DNA from: an uncultured Hoeflea sp.
GTDB lineage: Bacteria; Pseudomonadota; Alphaproteobacteria; Rhizobiales; Rhizobiaceae
Length of the DNA: 64,000 nt
Reading direction: 5' to 3'
Assembly (NCBI RefSeq): GCF_947501405.1
Contig: NZ_CANMVK010000001.1
Span: 806,001 to 870,000 of the forward strand
Shown: positions 1-7,858 of the stretch, piece after piece
How positions within the stretch are numbered: the stretch's first letter is position 1
Layout of the letters: each line of letters opens with the position of its first letter
Position numbers and translations under genes: made by a program
Notes under the pieces: generated by a model
What the model was told of the DNA's origin: nothing
What the model saw: only the letters and a program-made list of their open reading frames with translations
Databases searched by the model: none

Positions 1-94
1 AGCGGATGGCAAGATCAATGGTGCTCGCGGACCGGGCTTGCGGACGCGGCGCGACGGGCGCGGAGGTTTCGGACGGGTCGAGATTGATGCTCAT
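1..94 (-). CDS. Sugar ABC transporter permease, N-terminal fragment (partial)
   Basis: Only the first 31 codons lie in the window (reading MSINLDPSETSAPVAPRPQA and on); the rest is beyond the left edge. The start codon overlaps the stop of the ATPase gene upstream in an ATGA junction (91-94), so the two are translationally coupled. In ribose-type importers the gene following the double-domain ATPase is normally an RbsC-like permease, and a short polar N-terminus before the first membrane helix fits. The identity is inferred from position; no membrane segment is visible yet. Confidence 0.55.
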   Translation of the reverse strand, partial: MSINLDPSETSAPVAPRPQARSASTIDLAIR

Positions 95-1623
95 GCGTAG
101 GCTGCCTTTGCGGGTTGCCCGGATTGATCCGGCGCGGACCCAGTTACCGCGGTGAGGACCTCGTTGAGATCCACGTTCTGATTTCTGAACTCCGCCGAGA
201 CGGAGTGTTCGTTCATGACGATGATCCGGTCGGCGACTTCGAGCGCTTCGTCGAGTTCGGATACGAAGACCAGCGTTCCGCGCTCCTTCGAGGTCTCGCG
301 AATCTTGCGGCCAATGTCGCGGCGGGCGCGAATGTCGACGCCCTGGAAGGGCTCGTCGAGCAGCAACAGCCGGCAGTTCTCCGCAAGCCATCGCGCCAGC
401 ATGACCTTTTGCTGATTGCCGCCCGACAGCGTGTTGATGCCATCGGTCTCGCCCTGGCACACCACCGATAGTGACTCGATCATTCGTGTGGCAGTTGCCC
501 GCTCCTTGCTCCGGTTGAGGAAGGACAGCCGAGAATAGCGCTGAAGGAAAGGCACGGTGATGTTGCGGGCGAGGTTGAAATCGGCGACCACGGCATTGTT
601 GGCCCGGTCCTTGGGCGACATGAACACGCCCCGGGAGATGGCGGCTTGCGGGCTTTTGGGTGCGTAGGCTTGCCCATCGACCAGTATCTGTCCGGCGGCG
701 GGTTTCTGCAGGCCGAACAGGCACTGGGCGAAAGCGGTCTTGCCACTGCCGAGCAAGCCGGTGATGGCGACCACCTCGTTCTCCGACAAATCGAAATCGA
801 AAGGCCGGCTGCCCGGCAGGAGCTGCATCTGCTTGATGTTGAGCACCTGCTTGCCGCGCGAGCGGATTTCGATGTCGACATCGGTCATCCGGTGGCCGAG
901 CATGGCGTTGACGGCGCCCTCATAATCGAGCGTTTCACCCTCAAAGACTCCTGAGATCTCGCCATCGCGCATGGATACGATGCGATCTGCGATGCGGCGG
1001 ATGTCTGACATGCGGTGGGAGATGTAGAGCACCGCAACCCCGCGCTCGGACAGCCGCTCGATGAGTTCGAACAGACGCTCGGCTTCGGACGCCGAGAGCG
1101 AGGAGGTGGGTTCGTCAAGGATCAGCAATTGCGGATCGTGCGCCATGGCCCGGGCAATGGCGATCAGCTGGCGATCGGCGACGCCAAGTTCCGAGACCGG
1201 CTGGCGGACATTGAGCGACAGCCCCATGCGGCTGGCGATGCGTTCGGCGTCGGCATAGTTTTTTCTGCGCTTGAGCAAAAAGCCGTAGCCTGGTTCGGCC
1301 AGGCGGTCGATCAGCAGGTTGGAGGCGACATCGAGATCGGGGATCACCCCGTCATTGATACTCTGGTGGACGGTGACGACGCCGGCGCGGATAGCCTCCG
1401 CAGGGGTGGTCGGGTTGAACGGTTTGCCATGCAGGGTGACTGCGCCCCCATCCAGCCGGTGAACGCCGCAAAGAATCTTGACCAGGGTGGACTTGCCCGC
1501 GCCATTGGCGCCCATCAACACCGTGACGGTGCCTGCCGGAAGGGCAAGGTTCAGGCCCTTGAGCACGCGGTTGTCGCCAAAGGATTTTTCGACGCCGCGC
1601 AGGTCGCAAAGAGTTTCGTTCAT
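91..1623 (-). CDS. Ribose-type (CUT2) ABC transporter ATP-binding protein
   Basis: A 510-residue protein with two nucleotide-binding domains, the RbsA/MglA architecture that energises uptake of pentoses and related sugars. Domain 1 has a clear Walker A (GANGAGKSTL) and Walker B (LLILDEPTSS) with a weak signature. Domain 2 has the family hallmark LSGGNQQKV and LLLLDEPFQGVD. Domain 2 keeps a lysine in its P-loop (GLLGSGKT), where this family usually has a degenerate arginine form. ATG at 1623 is chosen over the longer reading because a CCGGAGGA ribosome site sits just upstream. It is divergent from mtnK and shares a control region with it, so the likely cargo is methylthioribose, 5-deoxyribose or a related sugar; that substrate is inferred from neighbours. 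Confidence 0.9.
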   Translation of the reverse strand: MNETLCDLRGVEKSFGDNRVLKGLNLALPAGTVTVLMGANGAGKSTLVKILCGVHRLDGGAVTLHGKPFNPTTPAEAIRAGVVTVHQSINDGVIPDLDVASNLLIDRLAEPGYGFLLKRRKNYADAERIASRMGLSLNVRQPVSELGVADRQLIAIARAMAHDPQLLILDEPTSSLSASEAERLFELIERLSERGVAVLYISHRMSDIRRIADRIVSMRDGEISGVFEGETLDYEGAVNAMLGHRMTDVDIEIRSRGKQVLNIKQMQLLPGSRPFDFDLSENEVVAITGLLGSGKTAFAQCLFGLQKPAAGQILVDGQAYAPKSPQAAISRGVFMSPKDRANNAVVADFNLARNITVPFLQRYSRLSFLNRSKERATATRMIESLSVVCQGETDGINTLSGGNQQKVMLARWLAENCRLLLLDEPFQGVDIRARRDIGRKIRETSKERGTLVFVSELDEALEVADRIIVMNEHSVSAEFRNQNVDLNEVLTAVTGSAPDQSGQPAKAAYA

Positions 1624-1652
1624 CGGGTCCTCCGGGTAGGATGAAAACAGCA

Positions 1653-1685
1653 GTGGTGACAAAAGTCAACACATATTGACAAATG
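1653..1685. promoter_or_regulatory. Putative operator 1 of the SorC-type regulator
   Basis: This site lies in the divergent region between the ABC ATPase and mtnK. It contains TGACAAAAGTCA, itself an inverted repeat (TGAC-N4-GTCA), followed by TATTGACAAATG. Aligned without gaps to the reverse complement of 5139-5171, I count 23 of 33 identical positions, including the whole 12-mer. TTGACA at 1676-1681 could be the -35 element for mtnK, so binding here would block that promoter. A role for the regulator encoded at 4143-5114 is inferred from the shared site. Confidence 0.6.
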
Positions 1686-1746
1686 AGTGAAATGGGCACT
1701 AGGCTAAGCCTGAAGATAGCCTTGAATGCCCGTCGGGAGGTTGGAA

Positions 1747-3015
1747 TTGGAAAACGATTACAAAGCTTTATCGCCTGAAACCCTGGCTTCGCGACTGAGT
1801 GACCTGGAGGTGATGAAATGGAGCGTCGGCGCCGATCCGGCAGGCTGGAGCGTCCGCGAGGTCGGCGACGGCAATCTCAATCTGGTGTTCATCGTCGAAG
1901 GCAAGGCCGGCAGCGTTATCGTCAAGCAGGCACTTCCCTATGTGCGGCTGGTGGGCGACAGCTGGCCGTTGCCGCTCAAGCGGGCGTTCTTCGAATATCA
2001 TGCGCTGATCCGTCAGGAGGCACGCGATCCCGGCAGCGTGCCCGCGGTGCTGCATTTCGATGAAAGCCAGGCGCTGATCATCATGGAGCGTCTGCAGCCG
2101 CATATAATCCTCCGGCAACAAACCATGGAAGGCCGCAAGGTCGAGGGCCTGGCGCGGACCATGGGGCTGTTTGCCGCGCGTACCGCCTTTCGCGGCTCGG
2201 ATTTGTCCATGAAGGCGGGCGACAAGAAGGCCGATGCGGCATTGTTCGCCGGTAATGTCGAACTGTGCGACATCACCGAGACGCTGGTGTTCACCGATCC
2301 CTATTACGATGCCGAGATGAACCGGCACACGACCCCGCAGCTCGATGGCATTGTTGCCGCGCTGCGCGCCGATGAGGCGCTCAAGGTTGAAGTGCAGCAC
2401 ATGAAGCGGGCTTTCACCTCGCGCGGCGAAACCATGTGCCATGGCGATCTGCACGCCGGCTCGATCATGGTGACCCACGACAATTCGCGGGTGATTGATC
2501 CCGAGTTCGCGTTTTACGGCCCCTTCGGCTTCGACATCGGCATGCTGATCGGCAATTACCTGATGGCCTATCACGCCATGCCTGCGCATATCGCCGATGA
2601 GGCTGCGTGCCGCGACTATCAGGACTGGATTCTGGCGGTGATCGACGAGACCTGGTCGGTCTATTGCGAAGAGTTCATGCGGCTGTGGCGGACTGAACGC
2701 ACGGGCATCCTTTACCCGGCGTCGCTTTATGAAGACCAGGGGCACGGTTTTGCGTCGGAGGCTGCGGGGCAGCAATTGCTGGGCGAGATCTTCTGCGACC
2801 TGGTGGGCTTTGCCGGCATCGAGATGCACCGGCGCATTCTGGGGCTTGCCCATGTCGCCGAACTCGACAGCCTCGAGGACGAGGATGTGCGCGCGCGGTG
2901 CGAGGCCAAGTGCCTCAAGCTCGGGCAGATGCTGATCATGAACAGAAACCGGCTAACGGGCATGGATGCGGTGATTGCCGCGGCGCGACGGGCCGAGACC
3001 GGAGAACAGGCATGA
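1747..3015 (+). CDS. mtnK: S-methyl-5-thioribose kinase
   Basis: MtnK phosphorylates C1 of 5-methylthioribose (and in some bacteria 5-deoxyribose) with ATP in the cytoplasm. The protein (about 422 residues) shows the family's ATP-loop GDGNLN, SWPLPLKRAFFE, the catalytic HGDLHAGSI (about residue 231) and metal-binding IDPEFAFYGPFGFD. TTG at 1747 is preferred because GGGAGG at 1735-1740 is correctly spaced for it; the in-frame ATG at 1726 would place that site inside the gene. Its stop overlaps the mtnA start (ATGA). Divergence from a sugar importer suggests it acts on imported sugar as well as on the product of MTA nucleosidase, which is not in the window. Confidence 0.93.
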   Translation: MENDYKALSPETLASRLSDLEVMKWSVGADPAGWSVREVGDGNLNLVFIVEGKAGSVIVKQALPYVRLVGDSWPLPLKRAFFEYHALIRQEARDPGSVPAVLHFDESQALIIMERLQPHIILRQQTMEGRKVEGLARTMGLFAARTAFRGSDLSMKAGDKKADAALFAGNVELCDITETLVFTDPYYDAEMNRHTTPQLDGIVAALRADEALKVEVQHMKRAFTSRGETMCHGDLHAGSIMVTHDNSRVIDPEFAFYGPFGFDIGMLIGNYLMAYHAMPAHIADEAACRDYQDWILAVIDETWSVYCEEFMRLWRTERTGILYPASLYEDQGHGFASEAAGQQLLGEIFCDLVGFAGIEMHRRILGLAHVAELDSLEDEDVRARCEAKCLKLGQMLIMNRNRLTGMDAVIAAARRAETGEQA

Positions 3016-4115
3016 AAGTTGGCGACACACATTATCGATCGATCTGGTTCGACGCCGAGGCGGACCGGATCAAGATCATCGACCAGCGCTGGTTGCCGCA
3101 CGAATTCCGGGTGGTGGATATCGACACGCTGGATGAATTCGCCACCGCGATCCGCGATATGTGGGTGCGTGGCGCGCCGCTGATCGGAGCCACGGCTGCC
3201 TATGGCATCGCCAAGGAAATGCGGCGCAACCCGTCGGATGCGGCGCTTGATGCGGCCTGGGAGCAGTTGCACGAAACCCGGCCGACGGCGATCAATCTGC
3301 GCTGGGCGCTTGACGAGATGCGCCAGGTGCTGGCTCCGCTACCCGAAGAGGCGCGTGCCGGGGCGGCATTTGCCGAAGCGGCGAAGATCTGCGACGCCGA
3401 TGTCGAAACCAACCGGATGATCGGAGTCCACGGTCTGGAGATCATCAGGAAGATTGCCGCGACCAAGAAGCCGGGGCAGCCGGTCAATATTCTCACCCAT
3501 TGCAATGCCGGGTGGCTGGCGACGGTCGATTGGGGCACAGCGACTTCGCCGATGTATCACGCGGTCGAGGCGGGCATCGAGATCCAGGTCTGGGTGGACG
3601 AAACCCGGCCGCGCAATCAGGGCGCACAGCTCACCAGCTGGGAGATGAACCGCCACGGCATCCCGCATCATCTGATTGTCGACAACGCCGGCGGGCATCT
3701 GATGCAGCACGGCCAGGTCGATATGGTGATTGTCGGCACCGACCGGACCACGGCGTCGGGTGATGTCTGCAACAAGATCGGCACCTATCTCAAGGCGTTG
3801 GCGGCGCATGACAATGACGTGCCGTTTTACGTGGCGCTGCCGTCCTCGACAATCGACTGGACGGTGAATGACGGGGTGCGCGAGATCCCGATCGAGGAGC
3901 GCGACGACCGCGAAGTCACCCATGTATTCGGGCGGCTCGAAGACGGCAGTGTCGGCTCGGTGCAGATTTCGCCGGATGGCACGCCTGGCGGAAATCCCGC
4001 TTTCGATGTCACGCCGTCGCGGCTGGTCACCGGGCTGATCACCGAGCGCGGCGTTGCGGAAGCCAGCCGCGAAGGATTGCTGGAGCTGTTTCCCGAGCGC
4101 CGCAGCGCCGCATAG
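3012..4115 (+). CDS. mtnA: S-methyl-5-thioribose-1-phosphate isomerase
   Basis: MtnA converts methylthioribose-1-phosphate (or 5-deoxyribose-1-phosphate) to the ribulose-1-phosphate. The 367-residue protein has the catalytic cysteine in THCNAGWLAT (Cys164) and the catalytic aspartate in GTDRTTASGD (Asp244), corresponding to Cys160 and Asp240 of the Bacillus enzyme. The start is the ATG overlapping the mtnK stop; the longer open frame runs through mtnK and is rejected. None of the classical downstream enzymes (MtnB, MtnC, MtnD, MtnW, MtnX) is in the window. A class II aldolase gene lies just across the regulator, which points to an aldolase shunt. Confidence 0.95.
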   Translation: MKVGDTHYRSIWFDAEADRIKIIDQRWLPHEFRVVDIDTLDEFATAIRDMWVRGAPLIGATAAYGIAKEMRRNPSDAALDAAWEQLHETRPTAINLRWALDEMRQVLAPLPEEARAGAAFAEAAKICDADVETNRMIGVHGLEIIRKIAATKKPGQPVNILTHCNAGWLATVDWGTATSPMYHAVEAGIEIQVWVDETRPRNQGAQLTSWEMNRHGIPHHLIVDNAGGHLMQHGQVDMVIVGTDRTTASGDVCNKIGTYLKALAAHDNDVPFYVALPSSTIDWTVNDGVREIPIEERDDREVTHVFGRLEDGSVGSVQISPDGTPGGNPAFDVTPSRLVTGLITERGVAEASREGLLELFPERRSAA

Positions 4116-4142
4116 GCGGCGGTTGGCGGGCGGACTTGGCGG

Positions 4143-5114
4143 TTAGCCGAGTTCCATCATCGCGGCGGCGCAGCTTTGGTTGGTAACCACATGGGTTGCA
4201 TATCGGCCCCTGATGGCGGCAACGGCAGCCGCAGCGCGGTCTTCGCTGACGGATACCAGAATGCCCATGTCGCGGTCGCGCAGCTTTTCAAGCTCAACCC
4301 CCATCATGCGGTCGTCGAGCGGACCGCTGACGGGGTCGCCCTTTGCATCGATGAAACGGCCGCACAACACGCCGACTGCGCCGTTGGCGATATAGACTTC
4401 AAGCTCGGCTTCGCTGGCAAGGCCGCTCGAGACGATATGGCTGTCGGGATTGCAGGAGCCAACGGCAAACAGGGTTTTGTTGCAATGGCTGATGGCCTCG
4501 AACTGCTCGGCAATCAGCGCCTCGTTTTTCAATGTGGCGGCGATGCTGGCGGAGCTCAGGATCGCCGGGACGTGCAGATTGATGCATTTGGCCGAGAATT
4601 TGCGCGCCACATTGGACGAGCAGACATCGGCGGAAAAGCCGTAAGGTGTTGCCATCGAGCCCACGAGCTGCAGCACGGTCAGATCGGGGATCACGGTCTG
4701 TTCAAGCTGTTCGGCGACGTCGTAGATGGTCTTGCCCCAGGCCACGCCGAGCCGGTCACCTGGTTCGAGCAGGCTTGGCAGCCAGTCGGCCGCGCCGCGG
4801 ATGATGCGGCTTGCGTGATCGTCCGCGCCGCCGGCGCCATTGGGCAGGATATAGGCGGCCTTGAGACCGAAGCGCTCGCACAGCGCCAGCGCCGCGCGGT
4901 GGGTGTTGAAGGCCTCGGGTGACAATTTGGTGTGAATGTAGCCGCGCTCGCGCGCTTCCTGGAGATAGTTGACCACCGTGGCGCGGGACACCTTCAGACG
5001 GGTGGCGATGTCGCTCTGGTTGAGGCCGTCATGGTAATAGAGCCACGCGGTTTCGACCACGATGTCCTCACCGCTGATCTGTCTGGTGGAGCGCCTGATT
5101 GAGTTTTGCGGCAT
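4143..5114 (-). CDS. SorC/DeoR-type sugar-responsive transcriptional regulator
   Basis: A 323-residue protein with an N-terminal helix-turn-helix (about residues 32-56, NQSDIATRLKVSRATVVNYL) followed by a sugar-phosphate-binding domain of the SorC/DeoR C-terminal type (GVAWGKTIYDVAEQL, VLQLVGSM). Such regulators typically sense a phosphorylated sugar. It is divergent from the aldolase gene and convergent with mtnA. A related 33-bp operator sits before the aldolase and its own gene and again between the ABC ATPase and mtnK, so it probably autoregulates and controls all arms of the locus. The effector is plausibly a 5-substituted ribose- or ribulose-1-phosphate, which is inference. Confidence 0.85.
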   Translation of the reverse strand: MPQNSIRRSTRQISGEDIVVETAWLYYHDGLNQSDIATRLKVSRATVVNYLQEARERGYIHTKLSPEAFNTHRAALALCERFGLKAAYILPNGAGGADDHASRIIRGAADWLPSLLEPGDRLGVAWGKTIYDVAEQLEQTVIPDLTVLQLVGSMATPYGFSADVCSSNVARKFSAKCINLHVPAILSSASIAATLKNEALIAEQFEAISHCNKTLFAVGSCNPDSHIVSSGLASEAELEVYIANGAVGVLCGRFIDAKGDPVSGPLDDRMMGVELEKLRDRDMGILVSVSEDRAAAAVAAIRGRYATHVVTNQSCAAAMMELG

Positions 5115-5138
5115 TTCATCCCATCGCTGCTATATATA

Positions 5139-5171
5139 CATTTGACAATAATGTCTGACTTTTGTCAAATG
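5139..5171. promoter_or_regulatory. Putative operator 2 of the SorC-type regulator, over a sigma-70-like promoter
   Basis: Perfect 9-bp inverted repeat arms CATTTGACA (5139-5147) and TGTCAAATG (5163-5171) are separated by 15 bp in the divergent region between the regulator and the aldolase gene. The reverse complement also contains TGACAAAAGTCA, shared exactly with the site at 1658-1669. TTGACA at 5142-5147 and TCAAAT at 5165-5170 are 17 bp apart and could be the -35 and -10 elements for the aldolase, so the operator spans the promoter, consistent with repression. Confidence 0.65.
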
Positions 5172-5200
5172 CGGTCAATTCACAGAGGCAGGAGTCGGTA

Positions 5201-7264
5201 ATGCGGCAAAACAGATGGAATGACAAGGAAGCCGATGCGTGGGTGCGCGATGCCGGCAATCACCCCGCCGACCAGACGCTGGCGCTCAGGGTCTACTCCT
5301 CGCGCATCATCGGCGCCGACCCCGATCTGGTGATGCATGGCGGCGGCAACACGTCGGTCAAGACAGAGCGCGAGGACCTGTTCGGAAACACGCAAAAAGT
5401 GCTGCATGTCAAGGGCAGCGGCTGGGATCTCGACACGCTCGAGGCTGCCGGCCTGCCGGGCGTACGGCTTGAGCCGCTATTGACGATGCGTGAGCTCGGC
5501 GCATTGTCTGATGAGGACATGGTCAACATGCAGCGCTCGAATCTTCTGGATTCGAGCGCCCCCAATCCGTCGGTTGAAACCCTGCTGCACGCGTTCTTGC
5601 CGCATGTCTTTGTCGATCACACCCACGCAACGGCGTTTCTGGCGCTGGCCAATTTGCCCAATGCCGAAGAGGCAATTGCCGAGATCTTTGGAGATCGGCT
5701 GGCGGTGGTTCCCTACATCATGCCCGGTTTTGCGCTGGCAAAGAAAGCCGCGGAAGTGTTTGACGCCAATCCCGATGTAGAAGGCATGATCCTGCTCAAG
5801 CACGGGCATTTCACCTTCGGCGCGACGGCGCGCGAAAGCTATGACAAGGTCATCGCCCATACCAATATGGTGGAAGACTGGCTGGCCAGGCAAAGCGATG
5901 GCCGGCGGTTCGCGTGTACCGTTCAGTCGTCCCGATCAACGCCAGTCAAAGCTGCCGCAACGGTGTTGCCAGCGCTGCGCGGCGCGGTGGCGCGGGTGCG
6001 CGGCGCGCATCACGGTGCTGCGGCCAGACCGGTGGTGATGGACCTGCGGACCAGTGCGGAAATAGAGGCGTTTTTGAAGCGCGGTGATCTGGCGGAATTG
6101 TCGAAGCGCGGCGTCGGCTCGCCCGATCACGTGATCCGCACCAAGGGACGCATGCTGGTGCTTGAAGCGAGCGATCTTTCGGGCGACACGATTGCCAGGA
6201 AGGTGGACGATTACGCGGCGGACTATCGGGTGATGTTCGAGGCGCAGAACGCGCGTGTTGGCGGAACCAAGATCATGCTTGAGCCGCACCCTTGCGTGGC
6301 CTGGATCGAAGGTCTCGGCATTGCAGGGATCGGCAAGGATGCGGGTGCTGCGTCGGCTGCCGCCGACATTGCAGAGCAGACCGTGGAGGTGATGAGCCAG
6401 GGCGAGGCCGCAGGCGGTTTTCATCCCATAGGCTCCAACGATCTGTTTGACATGGAGTACTGGTCGCTCGAACAGGCCAAGCTCGCCAAGGCCGCAGCCA
6501 AGGCTTTCGCCGGGCAGGTGGTGGCGGTGACCGGCGGGGCCGGAGCCATCGGGCTGGCGACCGCCAGGGCCTTCGCGCGCGAGGGCGCCGCAATCGCGCT
6601 GATCGATTTCAACCGCGAGGCCTGCGAAGCCGCAGCCGCATCGATTGGCGCTAATTGCCTGGCCGTGGTCGCCGATCTTACGCAATCGGGGGCGGCGGAA
6701 ACCGCGATTTCGGAAGTTGCGGCGCGGTTTGGCGGGCTGGATGTGCTGGTTTCCAATGCCGGTGCCGCAGTCCAGGGCAATCTGATGGATCTGGATGACG
6801 CGACGCTACGCCAAAGTTTTGAGCTCAACTTCTTTTCACATCTGGCAATGGCCAAGGCGGCGGCGCGGGTGTTCGCCGCGCAAGGCCATGGCGGGCAGAT
6901 GCTGTTCAATGTCTCCAAACAGGCGGTCAATCCGGGCAAGGGATTCGGAGCTTACGGCCTGCCGAAGGCCGCGACCTTCTTTCTGGTGCGTCAACTGGCG
7001 CTGGAACTCGGCAATGAGGGCGTCCGCGTCAACGGGGTGAATGCCGACCGCATTCGTTCGGGCTTGCTGACCGACGATTTCATCGCAACCCGCGCCCGGG
7101 CGCGCGGGGTGAGCGCGGGCGATTACATGGCCGGAAATCTGCTGAAGGCCGAAGTCGAGGCCGGTCACGTGGCCGATGCTTTCGTGGCGCTCGCCAAATC
7201 GGAGCGGACAACGGCTCATGTGATCACTGTCGATGGCGGCAATATCGAAGCGGCGCTCAGATAG
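5201..7264 (+). CDS. Bifunctional class II aldolase / short-chain dehydrogenase
   Basis: A 687-residue fusion of the type annotated as RhaD-like aldolase/SDR. The N-terminal half is a class II (fuculose/rhamnulose-1-phosphate) aldolase with HGGGNTS near residue 49 and metal-ligand candidates His140 and His142 (HTHATAF) and His201 and His203 (KHGHFTFG). The C-terminal half is a Rossmann dehydrogenase with TGGAGAIG (from residue 444) and a catalytic YGLPK (Tyr585, Lys589). ATG at 5201 is chosen because AGGAG precedes it by 6 nt; an upstream TTG lies inside the operator. Next to mtnK and mtnA it probably cleaves the ribulose-1-phosphate to DHAP and an aldehyde (methylthioacetaldehyde or acetaldehyde), which the SDR then oxidises or reduces. 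In rhizobia related fusions act on rhamnulose-1-phosphate, the main alternative. Confidence 0.88.
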   Translation: MRQNRWNDKEADAWVRDAGNHPADQTLALRVYSSRIIGADPDLVMHGGGNTSVKTEREDLFGNTQKVLHVKGSGWDLDTLEAAGLPGVRLEPLLTMRELGALSDEDMVNMQRSNLLDSSAPNPSVETLLHAFLPHVFVDHTHATAFLALANLPNAEEAIAEIFGDRLAVVPYIMPGFALAKKAAEVFDANPDVEGMILLKHGHFTFGATARESYDKVIAHTNMVEDWLARQSDGRRFACTVQSSRSTPVKAAATVLPALRGAVARVRGAHHGAAARPVVMDLRTSAEIEAFLKRGDLAELSKRGVGSPDHVIRTKGRMLVLEASDLSGDTIARKVDDYAADYRVMFEAQNARVGGTKIMLEPHPCVAWIEGLGIAGIGKDAGAASAAADIAEQTVEVMSQGEAAGGFHPIGSNDLFDMEYWSLEQAKLAKAAAKAFAGQVVAVTGGAGAIGLATARAFAREGAAIALIDFNREACEAAAASIGANCLAVVADLTQSGAAETAISEVAARFGGLDVLVSNAGAAVQGNLMDLDDATLRQSFELNFFSHLAMAKAAARVFAAQGHGGQMLFNVSKQAVNPGKGFGAYGLPKAATFFLVRQLALELGNEGVRVNGVNADRIRSGLLTDDFIATRARARGVSAGDYMAGNLLKAEVEAGHVADAFVALAKSERTTAHVITVDGGNIEAALR

Positions 7265-7268
7265 GCGG

Positions 7269-7286
7269 TCCGGCCCCCGGGCCGGA
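7269..7286 (+). terminator. GC-rich hairpin at the end of the aldolase gene
   Basis: TCCGGCCC (7269-7276) pairs perfectly with GGGCCGGA (7279-7286), just after the aldolase stop and followed by TTTC. The loop is very short, so the inner pair probably opens. The T-tract is weak. It lies between convergent genes and may serve both strands. Confidence 0.5.
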
Positions 7287-7288
7287 TT

Positions 7289-7693
7289 TCAATCTTGCCG
7301 ATCGGGTGGAAACTCGACCGGGCCGCCCTGGGCTTCCCAGGTTGAAAACCCTTCCCGCAGATGGGCGGCGTCAAAGCCCATGTCGTTGAGCGTGGCGGTG
7401 GTCAGCGCCGAGCGCCAGCCCGAGGCACAGTAGAACACGAAGGTCTTGTTCTCGGCGAAAACCTTCTTGAAATAGGGGCTTTGCGGATCGACCCAGAACT
7501 CCGCCATGCCGCGCGGGCAGTGGAAACTGCCGGGAATAAATCCCGAGCGCTGGCGCTCCCGCACATCGCGCAGATCGACCATCACAACATTGGGGTCATT
7601 TGCCATCGCGATCGCCTCTGCGGTCTCGACCTCGTCGATGCGGGCGCGGGCGGTGGCCACCAGATCGGCCACGGGAGTTATCGGTCTTGCCAT
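7289..7693 (-). CDS. Rhodanese-like domain protein
   Basis: A 134-residue single rhodanese domain. The active-site loop CASGWRS carries the catalytic cysteine (Cys89), preceded by the typical VVMVDLRDVRER strand and GFIPGSFHCPRG. Such proteins transfer sulfane sulfur to thiophilic acceptors; the partner is unknown. ATG at 7693 (MARPITPV) is chosen over a longer upstream frame that adds unrelated residues. It is divergent from a flavoprotein gene across 165 bp and convergent with the aldolase. A link to sulfur released from methylthio compounds is possible but unsupported beyond proximity. Confidence 0.88.
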   Translation of the reverse strand: MARPITPVADLVATARARIDEVETAEAIAMANDPNVVMVDLRDVRERQRSGFIPGSFHCPRGMAEFWVDPQSPYFKKVFAENKTFVFYCASGWRSALTTATLNDMGFDAAHLREGFSTWEAQGGPVEFPPDRQD

Positions 7694-7757
7694 TTTTGTC
7701 CTGTTCAAACAGTGCGATCGGTGATGAGGCATGATTGACGCAAAGCGGCCGCTGGTT

Positions 7758-7771
7758 CAACACTTGTGTTG
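7758..7771. promoter_or_regulatory. Perfect short palindrome in a divergent promoter region
   Basis: CAACAC-TT-GTGTTG is a perfect inverted repeat in the 165-bp gap between the divergent rhodanese and flavoprotein genes. It is a candidate operator, but no cognate regulator can be named and the site is short. Confidence 0.3.
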
Positions 7772-7858
7772 CAGGCAGGGCTGAAAGATCTCGCGCCTGG
7801 ACGGCATTGATTTCCGGACATTGGCATCGGTAGCGGGCATCGGAGAGGGCATCGACAC

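Noticed and set aside
1768-2853. Long open frame antisense to mtnK
   Set aside because: It runs opposite a gene with unmistakable kinase motifs. High GC third positions create long antisense frames throughout the window.
2898-3011. Upstream extension of mtnA
   Set aside because: The added residues come from the mtnK gene in another frame. The ATGA junction at 3012 gives the family-typical N-terminus.
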